The translations under genes and the position numbers were made by a program. Positions 11,951 through 26,495 of a stretch of 64,000 bases of DNA are shown piece after piece (the stretch's first letter is position 1; the number at the start of each line of letters is the position of its first letter). The DNA is from Sapria himalayana. Taxonomy: Eukaryota; Streptophyta; Magnoliopsida; Malpighiales; Rafflesiaceae. The notes beneath the pieces were generated by a model, which made no database searches, was not told the origin of the DNA, and worked only from the letters and a program-made list of their open reading frames with translations. The DNA lies in contig JAREIK010010367.1 of assembly GCA_029783825.1 (NCBI GenBank), forward strand, positions 1-64,000, read 5' to 3'.

Positions 11951-14900
11951 TTAAATTTTTTACAAATGTGAATACAATATTTAGTAATAATAATAATTAT
12001 CACTATATATAATATAAACTAAATATAAACAATTTTATTGATAATATTATATCAATTATCAAAAAATAAATTAATAAACTATTATTAATATGATAGATAT
12101 AAATTAAAATATAATTAAAACACCTAAAATGAATCAAAATCAAAGTAAATTTATTACTAAATAATACTTTTGATTTTTAGTATTTGCCTTATTTAATAAG
12201 ATTATATATTTTTTGATAAAAAATAAATTATTTAAATTATATTTGTATCACTCATAATTTATTTCGTAATTAATATTTATATAAATTATTAAAATTATAT
12301 TTAAGGTTTACAAGTTTAAAGGTTTAGATATTTAGGGGCTTCGGTGTTTAGAAGTTTAGATATTTATGTATATAGGCATTTAATGGTTTATAAGTTTTAT
12401 TTAAACAATGATATAACAAAAATATATTTTTGTTATATTTTCTCATTTTTGAAGGTTATAACCATTGAAAATATAACAATTTTTAAATTATTTATATATG
12501 TGAATACTATATTTAGTTATGATAATCATTATAATTATATATCATGTTAATTCAAAATAAACAATTATATTGAATTATTAATGATCAAAAAATATATTTA
12601 CAAATAAAATATATCATGTTAATTAAAAAAATATATATAGATATTATATTAATGATCAAAAAATAAATTAATAAACTATTATTATAAGATATATATTTTT
12701 TAAAATATATTTGCAAAATGTAAATTTATTCAAAATCAAAATAAAATATAATACTAAATAATAATTTTTTTGATGTTTTGTTTCTTTTTATAAGTTTATA
12801 TTTTTTGTTATTAAAAGTAAATTATTTAAATTATATTTGTCTTCCACATAATTTATTTTAATTTATAATTCTATAAAAATAAACTAATAAATAATTAAAA
12901 TGAATTTTTAAAAATATAATGAATACAAATAAAATTGAGATTTATTATTTATTATACAGGATATACTAGTTTAATGGTTTAAGTATATAGGTGTTTTGGG
13001 GTTTAGTGATTTAAGTGTTAGGACTTAAGTAATTTTTGAAAATATAATAATTTTTAATTTTTTTTAAATGTTAATATAATATTTAGTTATAATATTCTTA
13101 ATAATTATATATAATCTAAACTCAATATAAATAATTTTATTAATAGATATTATAATAATGATCAATAAAAAATTATTAAACTATTATTTATAAGAATGAT
13201 ATAAAATAAAATATAATTACAAAAACTAAAATGATTCAAAATCAATATAAAATATATTACAAAATAATACATTTTTGTTTTTAAAATTTTACCTCTTTTT
13301 ATAAGCATATATATTTTTTTTGATAAAAAATAAATTATATAAAATAGATCTGTCTCACTAATAATTTTTTTTGTAATTAATATTTCTATAAAATAAATTT
13401 ATAAATAATTAAAATAAAAATTTAAAATTACACTGAATAAAAATTAAAATGAGATTTATGATTTATTATTAATGTATACAAGTTTAATGATTTAAGTATT
13501 TATATGTTTTATCGTTAGATGTTTAGCGATTTATTTTTTATGCTTTTAGTGGTTTATAAGTTTTATTTAAAAAAATAAAATAACAAAAAAATTTCTATAA
13601 TTTTTTATCATTTTTATTGGTTATAACATTTGAAAATATAATAATATTTAAAATTTTTTGAACTTTAATATAATATTTTGTTATAATAATATTAATAATT
13701 ATATATCATATAAATTTAATATAAATAATTTTATTGATAGATATTATAATAATGATCAAAAATTAAATTTATAACCTATTAATATTAAGATAGATATTAA
13801 TTAAAAAATATTTACAAAACCCAAATTGATTCAAAATTAAAGTAACTTATATTACTTGATAATAATTTTTAATTTTTAAATTTATACTTCTTTAATAAGC
13901 GTAAATACTTTTATTGATTAAAAAAAATTATTTAAATTATATTTCTCGCACTCATAATTTATTTTGTAATAAATATTTCTATAGAATAAACTAATAAATA
14001 ATTAATATAAATATTTAATATTATAAAAATAGAAATAAAAATTAGATTTATTAATTATTAAGTAGTATATCGGGGTTTAATGGTTTATGTATTTAGTCAT
14101 TACGAGGTTTATAAGTTTACTGATTGAATTGTGTATGCATTTAGTGGTTATATGTTTTATTTAAAAAATAAATAAACAAAAAATTTATTTTTCCTATTTT
14201 TTGATATTTTCAAATCTTATAAACTTTGAAAATATAATAATTTTTTAATTTTTTTCAATAGTGAATTCAATATTTAGTAATAATAATCATTATATTTATA
14301 TTTCATATAAATTCAATTTAAATAATTTTATTGATAGATATTTTAATAATGATCAAAAATAAATTAATAATCTATTATTAATAAGATAGATATCAATTAA
14401 AATATAATTACAAAACCATTACAGATTCAGAAGCAAAGCAAATTATATTATTATATAATAATTTTTTGTTTTTAATTTTTTTTTCTTTTATAAAGTTTAT
14501 CTATATTTTTTTTGATGAAAAATAATTTATATTTATTATAAGTGTCTAACTCATAATTTATTTTGTAATTAATATTTATATAAAAATAAACAAATGAATA
14601 ATTAAAATGAATATTTAAAATTATAATGAAAAAAATAAAAATGAGATTTATTGTTTATTATTTAGGATATATCTGATTAAAAAAATTATATATTTTAGGT
14701 TTTTGAGATTTAGAATTATTCATTTAAGTATTTCGGCATTTAGTAGTTTATATGTTTTATTTAAACAATGAAATAACAAATAAATTATTTTGATATTTTT
14801 TCAAATTTTGAAAGATTATAACCTTTGAAAATATAATAATTTAAAATTTTTAAAAATGTGAATACAATATTTAGTAATAATAATTATTATAATAATATAT

Positions 14901-17413
14901 AATAGAAACTAAATTATATCAATTATCAAAAAATAAATTAATAAACTATTATTAATATTATATATATATAAATTAAAATTTAATTACAAAAACTAAAATG
15001 ATCAGAAATCAAAGTAAATTTATTACTAAATAATAATTTTGTTTTTTAATTTTTGCCTCATTTTATAAGATTATATTTTTTTTTGATGAAAAATAAATTA
15101 TTTAAATTATATTTAAGGTTTACGAGTTTAAAGTTTTAAGTATTCACGGGCTTTTGTGTTTAGGAGTTTATAGATTTAAGTGTTTATGCATTTAGTGGTC
15201 TATAAGTTTTATTTAAACAATGATATAACAAAAAATTTATTTTTATTTTTTTTTCTAATTTTTGAAGGTTATAACCTTTGAAAATATAAAAATTTCTAAA
15301 TTTTTTTCAAATGTAAATATAATATTTAGTTATAATAATCTTAATAAATATAAGACATTTAAATTCAATATAAATATTCACATTGCTAGATATTATAAGA
15401 ATTTTCAATAAATAAATTAATAAACAATTATTATTTAGATAGATATTATTAAACTTATTTGCAAAATCTAAATTTATTCAAAATCAAAGTATATATTACT
15501 AAATAATAATTTTTTTAATAATCTGCTTTTTATAAGTTTATATTTTTGTTATTAAAAATAAATTATTTAAATTATATTTGTCTTCCTCATAATTTATTTT
15601 GTAATTTATAATTCTATAAAAAAAACAAATATATAATTAAAATAAATATTTAAAATTATACTGAATACAAATTAAATTGAGATTTATTATTTATTATTCA
15701 CCATATACATGTTTAATGGTTTAAGTATTTTGGTGTTTTGGGTATTAGTCATTTAAGTGTTTATGCCTTAAGTGATATTATCTAATTTTTGAAGGTTATA
15801 ACCCTTGAAAATATAATAATTTTAATTTTTTTTAAAATGTGAATATAATATTTAGTTATAATAACCTTGTTAATTATATATAATGTAAAATCAATATGAA
15901 TAATTTTATTAATAGATATTATAATAATGATCAATAAATAAATTAATAAACTATTATTAATTAGAATGATATAAATTAAAATATAATTGCAAAATCTAAA
16001 ATTATTCAAAATTAAAGTAAAATAAATTACAAAATAATAATATTTTGTTTTAAAAATTTTTCATCTTTTTATGATATTATATTTTTTTGATGAAAAATAA
16101 ATTAATTATATTATATCTATCTCACAAATAATTTATTTTGTAATTAATATTTCTATAAAAATAAACTGATTAATAATTAAAATGAATATTTAAAATTATA
16201 ATGAATACTAATAAAAATGAGATTTATTATTTCTTATTCAGAGTAAACTAATTTAAAGGCTTATGTATTTATGGGCTTCGGGGTTTAGGAGTTTAGTCAT
16301 TAAGAATTTAGGTATTTTGTGGTTTATAGATTTTTTTAAAAAAATCTAATAACAAAAAATTTATTTTTTTATTTTTTCTTATTTTCAAAGGTTATAACCT
16401 TTGACAAAATAATAATTTTTAAATTTTTTTAAAATGTGAACATATTATTTTGTTATAATAATCTAAATAATTATATATTATGTAAATTCACTATAAATAA
16501 TTTTTTATAGATATTATGATGACGATAATAAAATAAATTAATAAACTATTATTAATAAGATAGATATTAAATAAAATTTATTTGCAAAACCTAAAATGAT
16601 TCAAAATCAAAGTAAAATATATTAATAAGATAGATATTAAATAAAACTATTATTAATAAGATAAAATATATAGGTTTAAAAGATTATATATTTAGGAGTT
16701 TTGGGATTTAAGTATTTAGTTATTTAAGTGTTTAGGTATTTAGTTGTTTATAGGTTTTATTTAAAAAATAAAATAACAAAATTTTTTTTTGTTATTTGTT
16801 CTCATTTTTGAATGATATAACATTAGAAACTATAACAATTTTTAAATTTTTTTTAAATGTGAATACTATATTTAGTTATGATAATCTTAACAATTATATA
16901 TCATGTAAATTCAATATAAACAATAATATTGATATATATTATAATACTGATCATACAAAAGATTAATAAACAATTATTAATAAGATAAAAATTGTTTAAA
17001 ATATATTTGCAAAACCTAAAATGATTCAAAATCAAAGTTAAATATTTTACTAAATATTAATTTTAAATTTTTAAATTTTTGTATCCATTTATAAGCTTAT
17101 ATATTTTTTGATGAGAAATAAATTATTTAAATTATATTTGTCTCACTATTAATTTATTTTTTAATTAATATTTCAAAATAAATAAATTAATAAATAATTA
17201 AAATGTATTTATAAAATTATAATGAATACTAATAAAAATGAGATTTATGATTTATTATATAGGGTATACCTATTTAATGGTTTAAGTTTATTGTGGTTTT
17301 GGGCTTAATGAAATTATTGATTTATATGTTTACACATATAAGTTTTATTTATTGATTTAAAGGTTTTATTTATCAATGAAATAAGAAAAAATTTATTTTT
17401 ATGAATTTTCGTG

Positions 17414-17441
17414 ATTTTCAAAGGTTATAACCTTTGAAAAT
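17414..17441. repeat. Perfect 28-bp palindrome of a satellite monomer
   Basis: Pairs 3-30 to 16-17 are all canonical. The left flank is TG in place of AT. The sister monomer at 51507-51534 has the same 28-bp core and the same left flank, as expected for the higher-order duplicate. Confidence 0.9.
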
Positions 17442-20400
17442 ATAATAATTTTTTAATAGTTCTAAAATATGAATAAGATACTTTGTTATAATAATCTTAA
17501 TAATTATATTTGATGTAAATTCAGTATAAAAAAATTAATTAATATATATTATTTTGATGATCAACAAATAAATTAATAAACTATTATTAATAAGACAAAT
17601 ATTAATTAAAATATATTTGCTGAACCCAAAATAATTCAAAATCAAAGTAATTTATATTACTAAATAAAATTTTAAATTTTTGAAATTTTGTTTATTTTTA
17701 TAAGCTTATATTTTTTTTCATAAAAAATAATTTATTTAAATTATATTTGTCTCACTCATTATTTATTGTGTAATTAATATTTCTATAAAAATAAACTAAA
17801 AAATAATTAAAATGAATATTTAAAATTATAATGAATACAAATAAAAATAAGATTTATTATTTATTATTTAGGTTATATAGGTTTAATGGTTTAAGTATTT
17901 AGGGGGTTTTGGGGTTTAGAAGTCTAATGATTTAAATGTTTAGGCATTTAGTGGTTTATAAGTTTTATTTAAATAATAAAATAATGAAAAAATTATTTTT
18001 GTGATTTTTTATCATTTTTGAAGGTTATAACCTTTTAAAATATAATAATTTTTAAATTTTTTTCAAATGTAAATATAATATTTAGTTTTAATAATCTTAA
18101 TAATTATAAGACATTTAAATTCAATATAAGTAATTTTATTGTTGGATATTATAAAATTGATCAAATAATAAATTAATAAACTATTCTTAATAAGATTGAT
18201 AGCAATTAAAATATAATTGCAAAACCTATATATAATGATTCAAAATCAAAGTAAAATATATTACTAAATAATAATTTTTTGTTTTTAAATCTGTACTTCT
18301 TTTATAGGCTTATATATATTTTTTTTGATTAAAAATAAATTATTAAAATTATAGTTGTCACGCTTATTATTTATTTAGTAATTAATATTTCTATAAAAAA
18401 AACTAATAAATAATTAAAATGAATATTTAAAATTATAATGAATACAAATTAAATTGAGATTTTTGATTTATTATATGTGTTATCCCAGTTTAATGGGTTG
18501 ATTATTTAGGAGTTTTGTCATTTAGGAGATTATGAATTTATGTTTTTAGGTATTTAGTGGTTTATAGGTTTTATTTATATAATAAAAATAAAATTTTTTT
18601 TTTAGATTTTTTTTTATTTTCCAAGGTTATAACCTTTGAAAAGAAAATAATTTTTAAAATTTTTTGAAATGTGAATACCATGTATAATTATATTAATTTT
18701 ACTAATTATATATCATATAAATTCAATATAAATAATTTTAATGATAGATATTATAATAATGATCAAAAATTAAATTAATAAATTATTATTAATAATATAA
18801 ATATTAATAAAAATATATTTACATAACACAAAATGATTAAAAATCAAATCAAAATATATCACTAAATAATAATACTTAATTTTTATAATTTTCCTTCTTT
18901 TTATAAGCATATATTTTTTAAAAAAACAAATTATTTAAATAATATTTGTCTCACTCGAAATTTACTTTGTAATTAATTTTTCTAAAAAATTAAACTATAA
19001 ATAATTAAAATGAATATTTAAAATTATAATAAATAAAAATAAAAATGAGATTTATTATTTATTATGTAGTATATAGTTGTTAAAAGGTTAATGTATTTAG
19101 GGGTTTCAGAATTTATGAGCTTACTATTTTAAGTAAGTAACCATTTAATGATTTATAGGTTTTATTTAAAAAATGAAATAATAAAAAAATTATTTTTATT
19201 ATTTCTTCTCATTTTTTAAGGTTATAACCTTTGAAAATATAATAATTTTTTAATTTTTTCAGAAGTGAATTCAATATTTAGTTATAATAATCATTATATA
19301 TATATATATATGATATAAATTCAATATAACTATTTTATTGATAAATATTCTAATAATGATCAAAAATTAAATTAATAATCTATTATTAATAAGATAGATA
19401 TCAATTATAATATAATTACAAAACCTAAAATGATTCAGAAGAAAAGCAAAATATATTACTATATATTAACTTTTTGTTTTGAATTTTTTTTTTCTTTAAA
19501 ATGTTTATCTATATTATTTTGATGAAAAATAATTTATATAAATTATATTTGTGTAACTCATAATTTATTTTGTAATTAATATTTATATAAAAATAAACAA
19601 ATAAATAATTAAATTTGAATATTTAAAATTTAAATGGAAATAAAATGAGATTTATTCTTTATTATTTAGCATGTACCGGTTTAATTTAAATTAGATCTGT
19701 CTCAGTAATAATTTATTTTGTAATTAATATTTTTATAAAAATAAATGATAAATAATTAAAATAATAATTAAAATTATATTGAATATTTAAAATAATTTAT
19801 TTTTTTGCTCTCTGAATTCTAAAATGATTTCTAAAGCTCTAACCAAAATAATAGGAGCTTTTACTTTATCTCTATTATGTCTCATCATATTTGATGTTGA
19901 ATCACTAGGCTATCAAAGGTAATTTTACTCATATACGCTAACAGACTAACCCAAAGTTGTCCCTCTATGTGTTGAAATAGCTAGTTGTTGAGGATGTTAT
20001 TTATATTATTTATTGTAATTTCTTCAAAAATATTTCTCATGCACAGACTCAAAGCAATTTTTTTAAAACATAGTTCACCTCTAAAAAAATAACCACCTTG
20101 TAGCCTATTAGAACAGACTAGCCCCAGGGTGGTTTGAGCAAGGCAGGAAGTATGGGCTCTCTTTCAATCAAGAATCAAAAAATTTATTTTATTGGCATGT
20201 CTAAGCCTTTTTTTTATATCCTAATCGATATGAAAAGTATCATTTCTTTTTTTATATTAAATGAGTTATGTATACAAGCTCACAATACCCAAAAAGGTGT
20301 AAATGAATCATATTCAAATGTATAAAAGGTTTTAATCATTGCTCAAAATAATAGTCTTACATATTGACACTTGAGGTCACAAATCAAAGGAAAAAGCTAT

Positions 20401-20899
20401 AGTGATATTTCAATCCCAAGAATTTTAGATATATAAAGTTATAAAGAGTAGTACTCGAGCTTTAACTATTTCTAGGGTCATGACTTTTGCCCTTGAGGAA
20501 TGTCCAAAGCTACAATCATTCCTAGTGCAATGACTTTGCAATATAAAGATAAGATGCAAAAACTATGGTCATATCCAATACTATTACCCAGTATTATAGT
20601 GATTAAATATGTATTCATGATCATTCTTAGTGCCATAACAATATGTTCAACAGAGAGACACAAGTTATGGCATATTCTCATCGATATGATTTTGTGTTTT
20701 AGAGACAAAATATATTATCATGACCATTGCTAATGCTAGAATAATCTAAAGCAAGAAAGAGACTGAATTTATAACTCACCCCTTGAGTCATGACTTTGTG
20801 TTACATATACAAAAAGATAAACCTGTGACAGTCCTAAAAGTTGTGAATTTCAATTTAAATTTAACTATTAGTCATTTGATTATAAAAGTGCAAAACATG

Positions 20900-20980
20900 A
20901 GATTTAGGATTTAGGGTTTATCTAGTAGGGTTATAGTTTATCGTTTAAAGTTTCTGATTTAAAGTTTAGATTTTATGTTT
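20900..20980 (+). repeat. Degenerate 7-nt telomere-like tract in unit A copy 2
   Basis: The same position and order as in copy 1, but more decayed (words such as GATTTAG, GGGTTTA, GTTTAAA). It is followed by a T-rich stretch at about 20.98-20.996 kb. Confidence 0.6.
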
Positions 20981-21165
20981 ATTTTTGTTTTTTTTTGGAA
21001 AATACACACTTTAATTATCATTTAGGTATACAACTTACAAGAGACTAAAAAGCTGACTAATTTAGGCCAGCCCAGCAAATCCTACGCACCTTAATGATTC
21101 TATGCATAAAATATAAAAAAAAAACATAAAGCCTAATAATTCCAAGCGTAAGAATACAACTAAAA

Positions 21166-21514
21166 TCACCTGGCATTCCCCAACTTTAGAGTTGGCATTG
21201 AGTCTTTATGCACACTGCGAACTTTCCATTCTGATTTGACAAAACCTTTTGGAGGAACCTTAATGATGCACCATATTAAAACTATGAAAATATAAGATTG
21301 TGCATGTGTGTGCATGCAACATCAAGCGTTTGCCTATATCATTGCTATGCAATGGAATACATGTAAAACTGAATACCCATAAATCCACAAGTCCATATCT
21401 ACGGCACTTTGTCAATTCATTCTAACCTCTGAATTCCACATTCTTTTGCTCCAATGATCCTCAAAAAAGTATCTCTTGGGTTAGAATGCTTCCTCCTCGA
21501 GCTCCAAGAAGGGG
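21166..21514 (-). pseudogene. Possible two-exon gene remnant in unit A copy 2
   Basis: On the minus strand, an 88-bp block (21514-21427) is preceded by CAG and followed by a GTTAG donor-like site. A 168-bp gap follows, then a 93-bp block (21258-21166) preceded by AAG and ending in TGA. The second block reads VPPKGFVKSEWK... for 30 codons. The frame in phase with the first block (SWSSRRKHSNPRDT...) ends in TQCQL, as in copy 1. Block lengths are identical to copies 1 and 4. The protein is not recognised. Confidence 0.35.
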
Positions 21515-22271
21515 CTGTATGTTGCACCGACAAAATATCAAAAATATGCATGCATCGGTGTGCATGTGTGATGAGCTCCATCTCATAGTCTAATTATCTA
21601 GGCGTACAACAAAGCTAGAATACAAGTAAAATTACAAAATTCTATAAAGATGGGTCTTCTGCTCCCGTGAGTGTAGCATCGCCTAATGTGTATTTACAAA
21701 ATGCATTAGTGGGCTCCACTTAGAGATACTAATGGGTCCAGTTGCCCTCATTGCATGCTACATAGAGAACAGACAAGATTTTGTGTGTGAGTATGTCATG
21801 ATCCGTCTCTGCAAGTTCATGGTGAATACAAAGTCAAAAATACAATTAAGACTACAAACATAAACTATAAGTTTGAATCTTTAGCACCCGTGTGGCTGGT
21901 CTGGACTCCATTGCTTACTGGCCCTGCTTGGTGATGCTTCGGATATTGCCGGCTCTCCAATTAATTTTGGATTATCCGCTACTCCTGTTGGGTGATGGTT
22001 GGGTGGGCCTCTATGCTGCCCGATAGGACTAGTGGGACCCACTCCTAGCTACTATTGGGTTTACTCCTGACCACTTTGTTCTACTCGTCAGTTGTCTGAA
22101 TATTATCATCCCGGCTTGCTAGTGGGGCCATCTACATGCTAGTGGCCCATACTTCTAGTTGCTTCCAGGACTTGCTGGCCACTCTAAATGCTACACCAAA
22201 ATTGACAAGATATGTGCACGTGTGTACTGTGGTACGTCGCTATGTGTGTGTTGTGCAGCAGTATCAAGGGC

Positions 22272-25216
22272 GTAAGAGTTTAGTAATTTAAGTATTTAGC
22301 TATTTTGTGGTTTATAGGTTTTATTTAAATAATTAAATAACAAAAAAAATTATTTTTATGATTTTTTCTAATTTTCAAGGTTATATCCTTTGAAAATATT
22401 ATAATTTTTAATTTTTTTTCAAATGTCAATACAATATTTACTTATAATAATCATAAAAATTAAATATCATGTAAATTCAATATAAATAATTTTATTGATC
22501 GATATTATAATATTGATCATAAAATAGATTAATAAACTATTATTAATAAGATATATATTAATTTAAATATATTTGCAAAGCCTAAAAGATTCAAAATCAA
22601 AGTAAAATATATTACTAAATAATTATTTTTATTTTTAAAATTTTGATTCTTTTTATAAGCTTATAAATTTTTTTGATGAAGATAAATTATTTAAATTATA
22701 TTTTTCTCATTCATAATTTTATTTTGCAAATAATATTTTTATAAAATAAAATAATAAATAATTAAAATGAATATTGAAATTATAATGAATACAAATAAAA
22801 ATGACATATATGATTAATTATTTAGGGTATACTGGTTTAATGGTTTAAGTATTTAAGAGTTTAGGAGTTTAGTGATTTAAGTGTTTATGCATTTAGTAGG
22901 TTATATGTTTTATTTAAATAATAAAATTACAAAAAAATTATTTTTCAAATTTTATATCAATTTTGAAGGTTATAACCTTGATAGATATAATAATTTTTAA
23001 ATTTTTTTCAATGTGAATACAATATTTAGTTATAATAAACTTAATAATTATATATAATGTAAATTAAAAATTAACAATTTTATTGATATATATTAATAAA
23101 CTAAATATAAATATAAATATATTAATGATCAAAAAATAAATTAATAAACTATTATATATTGATAGATATTTATATATTATTTATAAATACAAAACCTTTA
23201 AAGATGGTTTAAAGGCTTAAGTATTTATGGGTTTTGGGTTTTGTGGTTTAGAAGTTTAATGATTTAAGCATTTTGGCATTTATTAGTTTATAGGTATTAT
23301 ATATACAATAAAATAACAAAAAATTTATTTTTATGATTTTATCTCATTTTCAAATATGATAACCTTTAAAAATATAATAATATTTAAATTATTTTCAAAT
23401 GTAAATATAATATTTAGTTATAATAATCTTTATAATTATATATCATGTAAATTAAATATAAACAATTTTATTTATAAATATTCTAATAATGATCAAAAAA
23501 TAAATTAATAATATATTATTAATAAGATAGATATCAATTAAATTATAATTATAAAAGCTGAAATGATTAGAAGCAAATCAAAATATATTACTATAGAAAA
23601 ATTTTTTGTTTTAAATTTTTTTTTTCTTTTAAAAAGTTTATGTATAATTTTTTTATGAAAAATAATTTATATAATTTATTTTTGTCTAGCTCAATTTATT
23701 CTGTATTTAATATTTATTTATAAATAATCAAATAAATAATTAAAATGAATATTTAAAATTATAATTAAAAAAATGAGATTTATTATTTATTATATAGGGA
23801 TACTATTTTAATTTAAATTAGATCTATCTCACTAAAAATTTATTTATAATTAATATTTCTATAAAAATAAACTGATAAATAATTAAATAAAAATTTAAAA
23901 TTATAGTGAATAAAAATTAAAATGAGATTGATGATTTATTATTAATCTATACCAGTTTAATGGAATAAGTATTTAGAGGTTTTATCATTTAGGAGTTTAG
24001 CAATTTATGTTTTTAGGCTTTTAGTGGTTTATAGGTTTAATTTAAAAAATAAAATAACTAAAAAATTATCTAAAAATTTACAATTTTTGGAAATATGAAT
24101 ACAATATTTAGTTATAATAATATTAATAATTATATATCATATAAATTCAATATAAACAATCTTTATAGATAAATAATATAATAATGATCAATAATTAAAT
24201 TAATAAACTTTTAATAAAAAGATAGATATTAATTAAAAAATATTTACAAAACCCAAATTCATTCAAAATTAAATTAAAATATATTACTGGATAATAATTT
24301 TAAATTTTTAAATTTTTACTTCTTTTATATGCGTATATATATTATTCCATTAAAAATAAATTTTTTAAATTATATTTGTCGCACTCATAATTTATTTTGT
24401 AATAAATATTTCTATAAAAATAAACTAATAAATAATTAAAATGAATATTTAAAATTATAATAAATAGAAATAAAAATTAGATTTATTATTTATTATGTAT
24501 TATATATCGCTTTAATGGTTACTGTATTTATGCATTATGGGTTCTAGAAGTTTACTTATTTAACTGTGTATGTATTTAGTAGTTTATAGGTTTTATTTAA
24601 AAAATAAAAAAACAAAAAATTTATTTTTATATTTTTTTGATATTTTCAAAGGTTATAACCGTAGAAAATATAATAATATTTAAATTTTTTTCAAAAGTAA
24701 ATTCAATATTTAGTTATAATAATCATTATATTTATATATCATATAAATTCAATATAATTTTATTGATAAATATTCTAATAATGATCAAAAAATAAATTAA
24801 TAATCTATTATTAATAAGATAGATATCAATTATAATATAATTACAAAACCTAAAATGATTCAGAAGCAAAGCAAAATATATTATTATATAATAATTTTTT
24901 GTTTTGAAATTTTTTTTCTTTTAAAAAGCTTATCTATAATTTTTTGATGAAAAATAATTTATATAAATTATATTTGTGTAACTAATAATTTATTTGTAAT
25001 TAATATTTATATAAAAATAAACAAATAAATAATAAAATGTGAATATTTAAAATTAAAATTAAAAAAAATGAGATTTATTCTTTATTATTTAGGATATACT
25101 GGTTTAATTTAAATTAGATCTGTCTCACTAATAATTTATGTTGTAATTAATATTTCTATAAAAATAAACTGATAAATAATTAAAATAAAAATTAAAATTA
25201 TATTGAATAATTAAAA
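22272..25216 (+). repeat. A+T-rich satellite array, segment 3
   Basis: Five to six monomers between unit A copies 2 and 3. The first part repeats the order seen after copy 1, including the truncated monomer with CCTTTAAAGATGG at 23193. The monomer starting near 24.5 kb is of the 10.6-kb type, yet it leads directly into the left flank of unit A, whereas copies 1 and 2 are preceded by the 5.0/19.1-kb type. This is a recombinant junction. No gene is seen. Confidence 0.85.
23089..23215 (+). repeat. Truncated-monomer marker, copy 2
   Basis: The same shortened monomer as at 9.15 kb, about 920 bp after the end of unit A, with the CCTTTAAAGATGGTTTAAA phrase. Confidence 0.75.
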
Positions 25217-26325
25217 TAATTTATTTTGTTCCTCTCTCAACTCTAGAATGATTGCTAAGGCACTAACAAAATAATAGGAGCTTTTACATTATCTCTATTA
25301 TGTCTCATCATATTTGATGTTGAATCACTGGGCTATCAAAGGTAATTTGACTCATGTACGCTAACAGATCTAAACCAAAGTTGTACCCCTATGTGTAGAA
25401 ATATCTAGTTGTTGAGGATGCTAGTTATATTGATTATTGTAATTTCTTCTAAAATATCTCTCATGCGCACAACTCAAAGCAATTTTTTTAAAACATAGTT
25501 CACCTCTAAAAAAATAACAACCTTGTAGCCTATTAGAAAAACTAGCTCCTGGGCAGTTTGAGTAGGGCAAGAAGTATGGGCTCTCTTTAAATCAAGTATC
25601 AAAAAATTTATTTTATTGGCATGTCTAAGCCTTTTTTTTATATCATCATGGATATGAAAAGAATCATTTCTTTCTTTTTATATTAAATGAGTTATGTATA
25701 CAAGCTCACAATACCCAAAAAGGTGTAAATGAATCAGATTCAACCGTATAAAAGGTTTTAATCATTGCTCTAAATATTAGTCTTGCATATTGACACTTGA
25801 GCTCACATATCAAAGGAAAAAGCCATAGTGATATTTCCAATTACATGAATTTTAACTATAGAAAGTTATAAAGTGTAGTACTCGAGCTTTAACTATTTCT
25901 AGGGTCATGACTTTTGCTCTTGAGGAAAATCTAAAGTTACAATCATTCCTAGTGCAATGACTTTGCAATATAAAGATAAAATGCACAAGCTATGGTCATA
26001 TCCAATACTGTGACCCAGTATTATAGTGATTAAATATGTATTCATGATGATTCTTAGTGCCATAACAATATGTTAAACAGAGAGACACAAGTTATGGCAT
26101 ATTCTCATCGATATGATTTTGTGTTCTAGAGACAAAATATACAATCATGACCATTGCTAATGCTACAATAATCTAAAGCAAGAAAGTGACCGAATCCATA
26201 ACTCACCCCTTGAGTCATGACTTTGTGTTACATATACAAAAAGATAAATCTGTGACATTCCTAAAAGTTGTGAATTTCAATTTAAATTTAACAATTATTC
26301 ATTTGATTATAAAAGTGCAAACATG

Positions 26326-26402
26326 AGATTTAGGATTTAGGGTTTATGGATTAGGGTTATAGTTTATGGGTTAAGGTTTAGGATTTAAAGTTTCGGGATT
26401 AT
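26326..26402 (+). repeat. Degenerate 7-nt telomere-like tract in unit A copy 3
   Basis: Relatively well preserved words (GATTTAG, GGTTTAT, GGGTTAAG, GTTTAGG), followed by a T-rich stretch at about 26.40-26.43 kb and the CATTTAGGCACACAACTTACA phrase also seen in copy 1. Confidence 0.7.
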
Positions 26403-26465
26403 GATTTTTTTTTTGTTTTTTTTTGGAAAATACACACTTTATTTATCATTTAGGCACACAACTTA

Positions 26466-26495
26466 CAAAATGCATTTTGTTTTACAAAATGCATT
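26466..26495 (+). other. Deletion junction with duplicated 12-bp motif
   Basis: ACAAAATGCATT occurs twice within 30 bp at the point where the middle of unit A is missing. In the undeleted copies the motif is found only on the right-hand side of the lost segment. Confidence 0.75.

Larger units (their letters stand above)
8326..19790 (+). repeat. A+T-rich satellite array, segment 2
   Basis: About nineteen monomers of the ~0.6-kb repeat run in the same orientation as segment 1. Palindrome landmarks lie near 8430, 9026, 9400, 10134, 10730, 11320, 11935, 12457, 13035, 13620, 14218, 14815, 15270, 15800, 16390, 16811, 17425, 18020, 18625 and 19220. The first ~2.8 kb is matched after unit A copies 2 and 3, and 17.26-19.79 kb matches 3.28-5.73 kb. 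A truncated monomer lies near 9.0-9.4 kb. No gene is seen. Confidence 0.9.
19791..22271 (+). repeat. Unit A, copy 2
   Basis: A full-length relative of copy 1 in the same orientation, about 14.06 kb downstream, with the same satellite flanks. It has a single copy of the 113-bp stretch duplicated in copy 1. The degenerate 104-bp repeats lie at about 20.34-20.79 kb, the 7-nt telomere-like tract at 20.90-20.98 kb, and exon-like blocks on the minus strand at 21.17-21.51 kb. Scattered substitutions and small indels separate it from the others. Confidence 0.85.
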
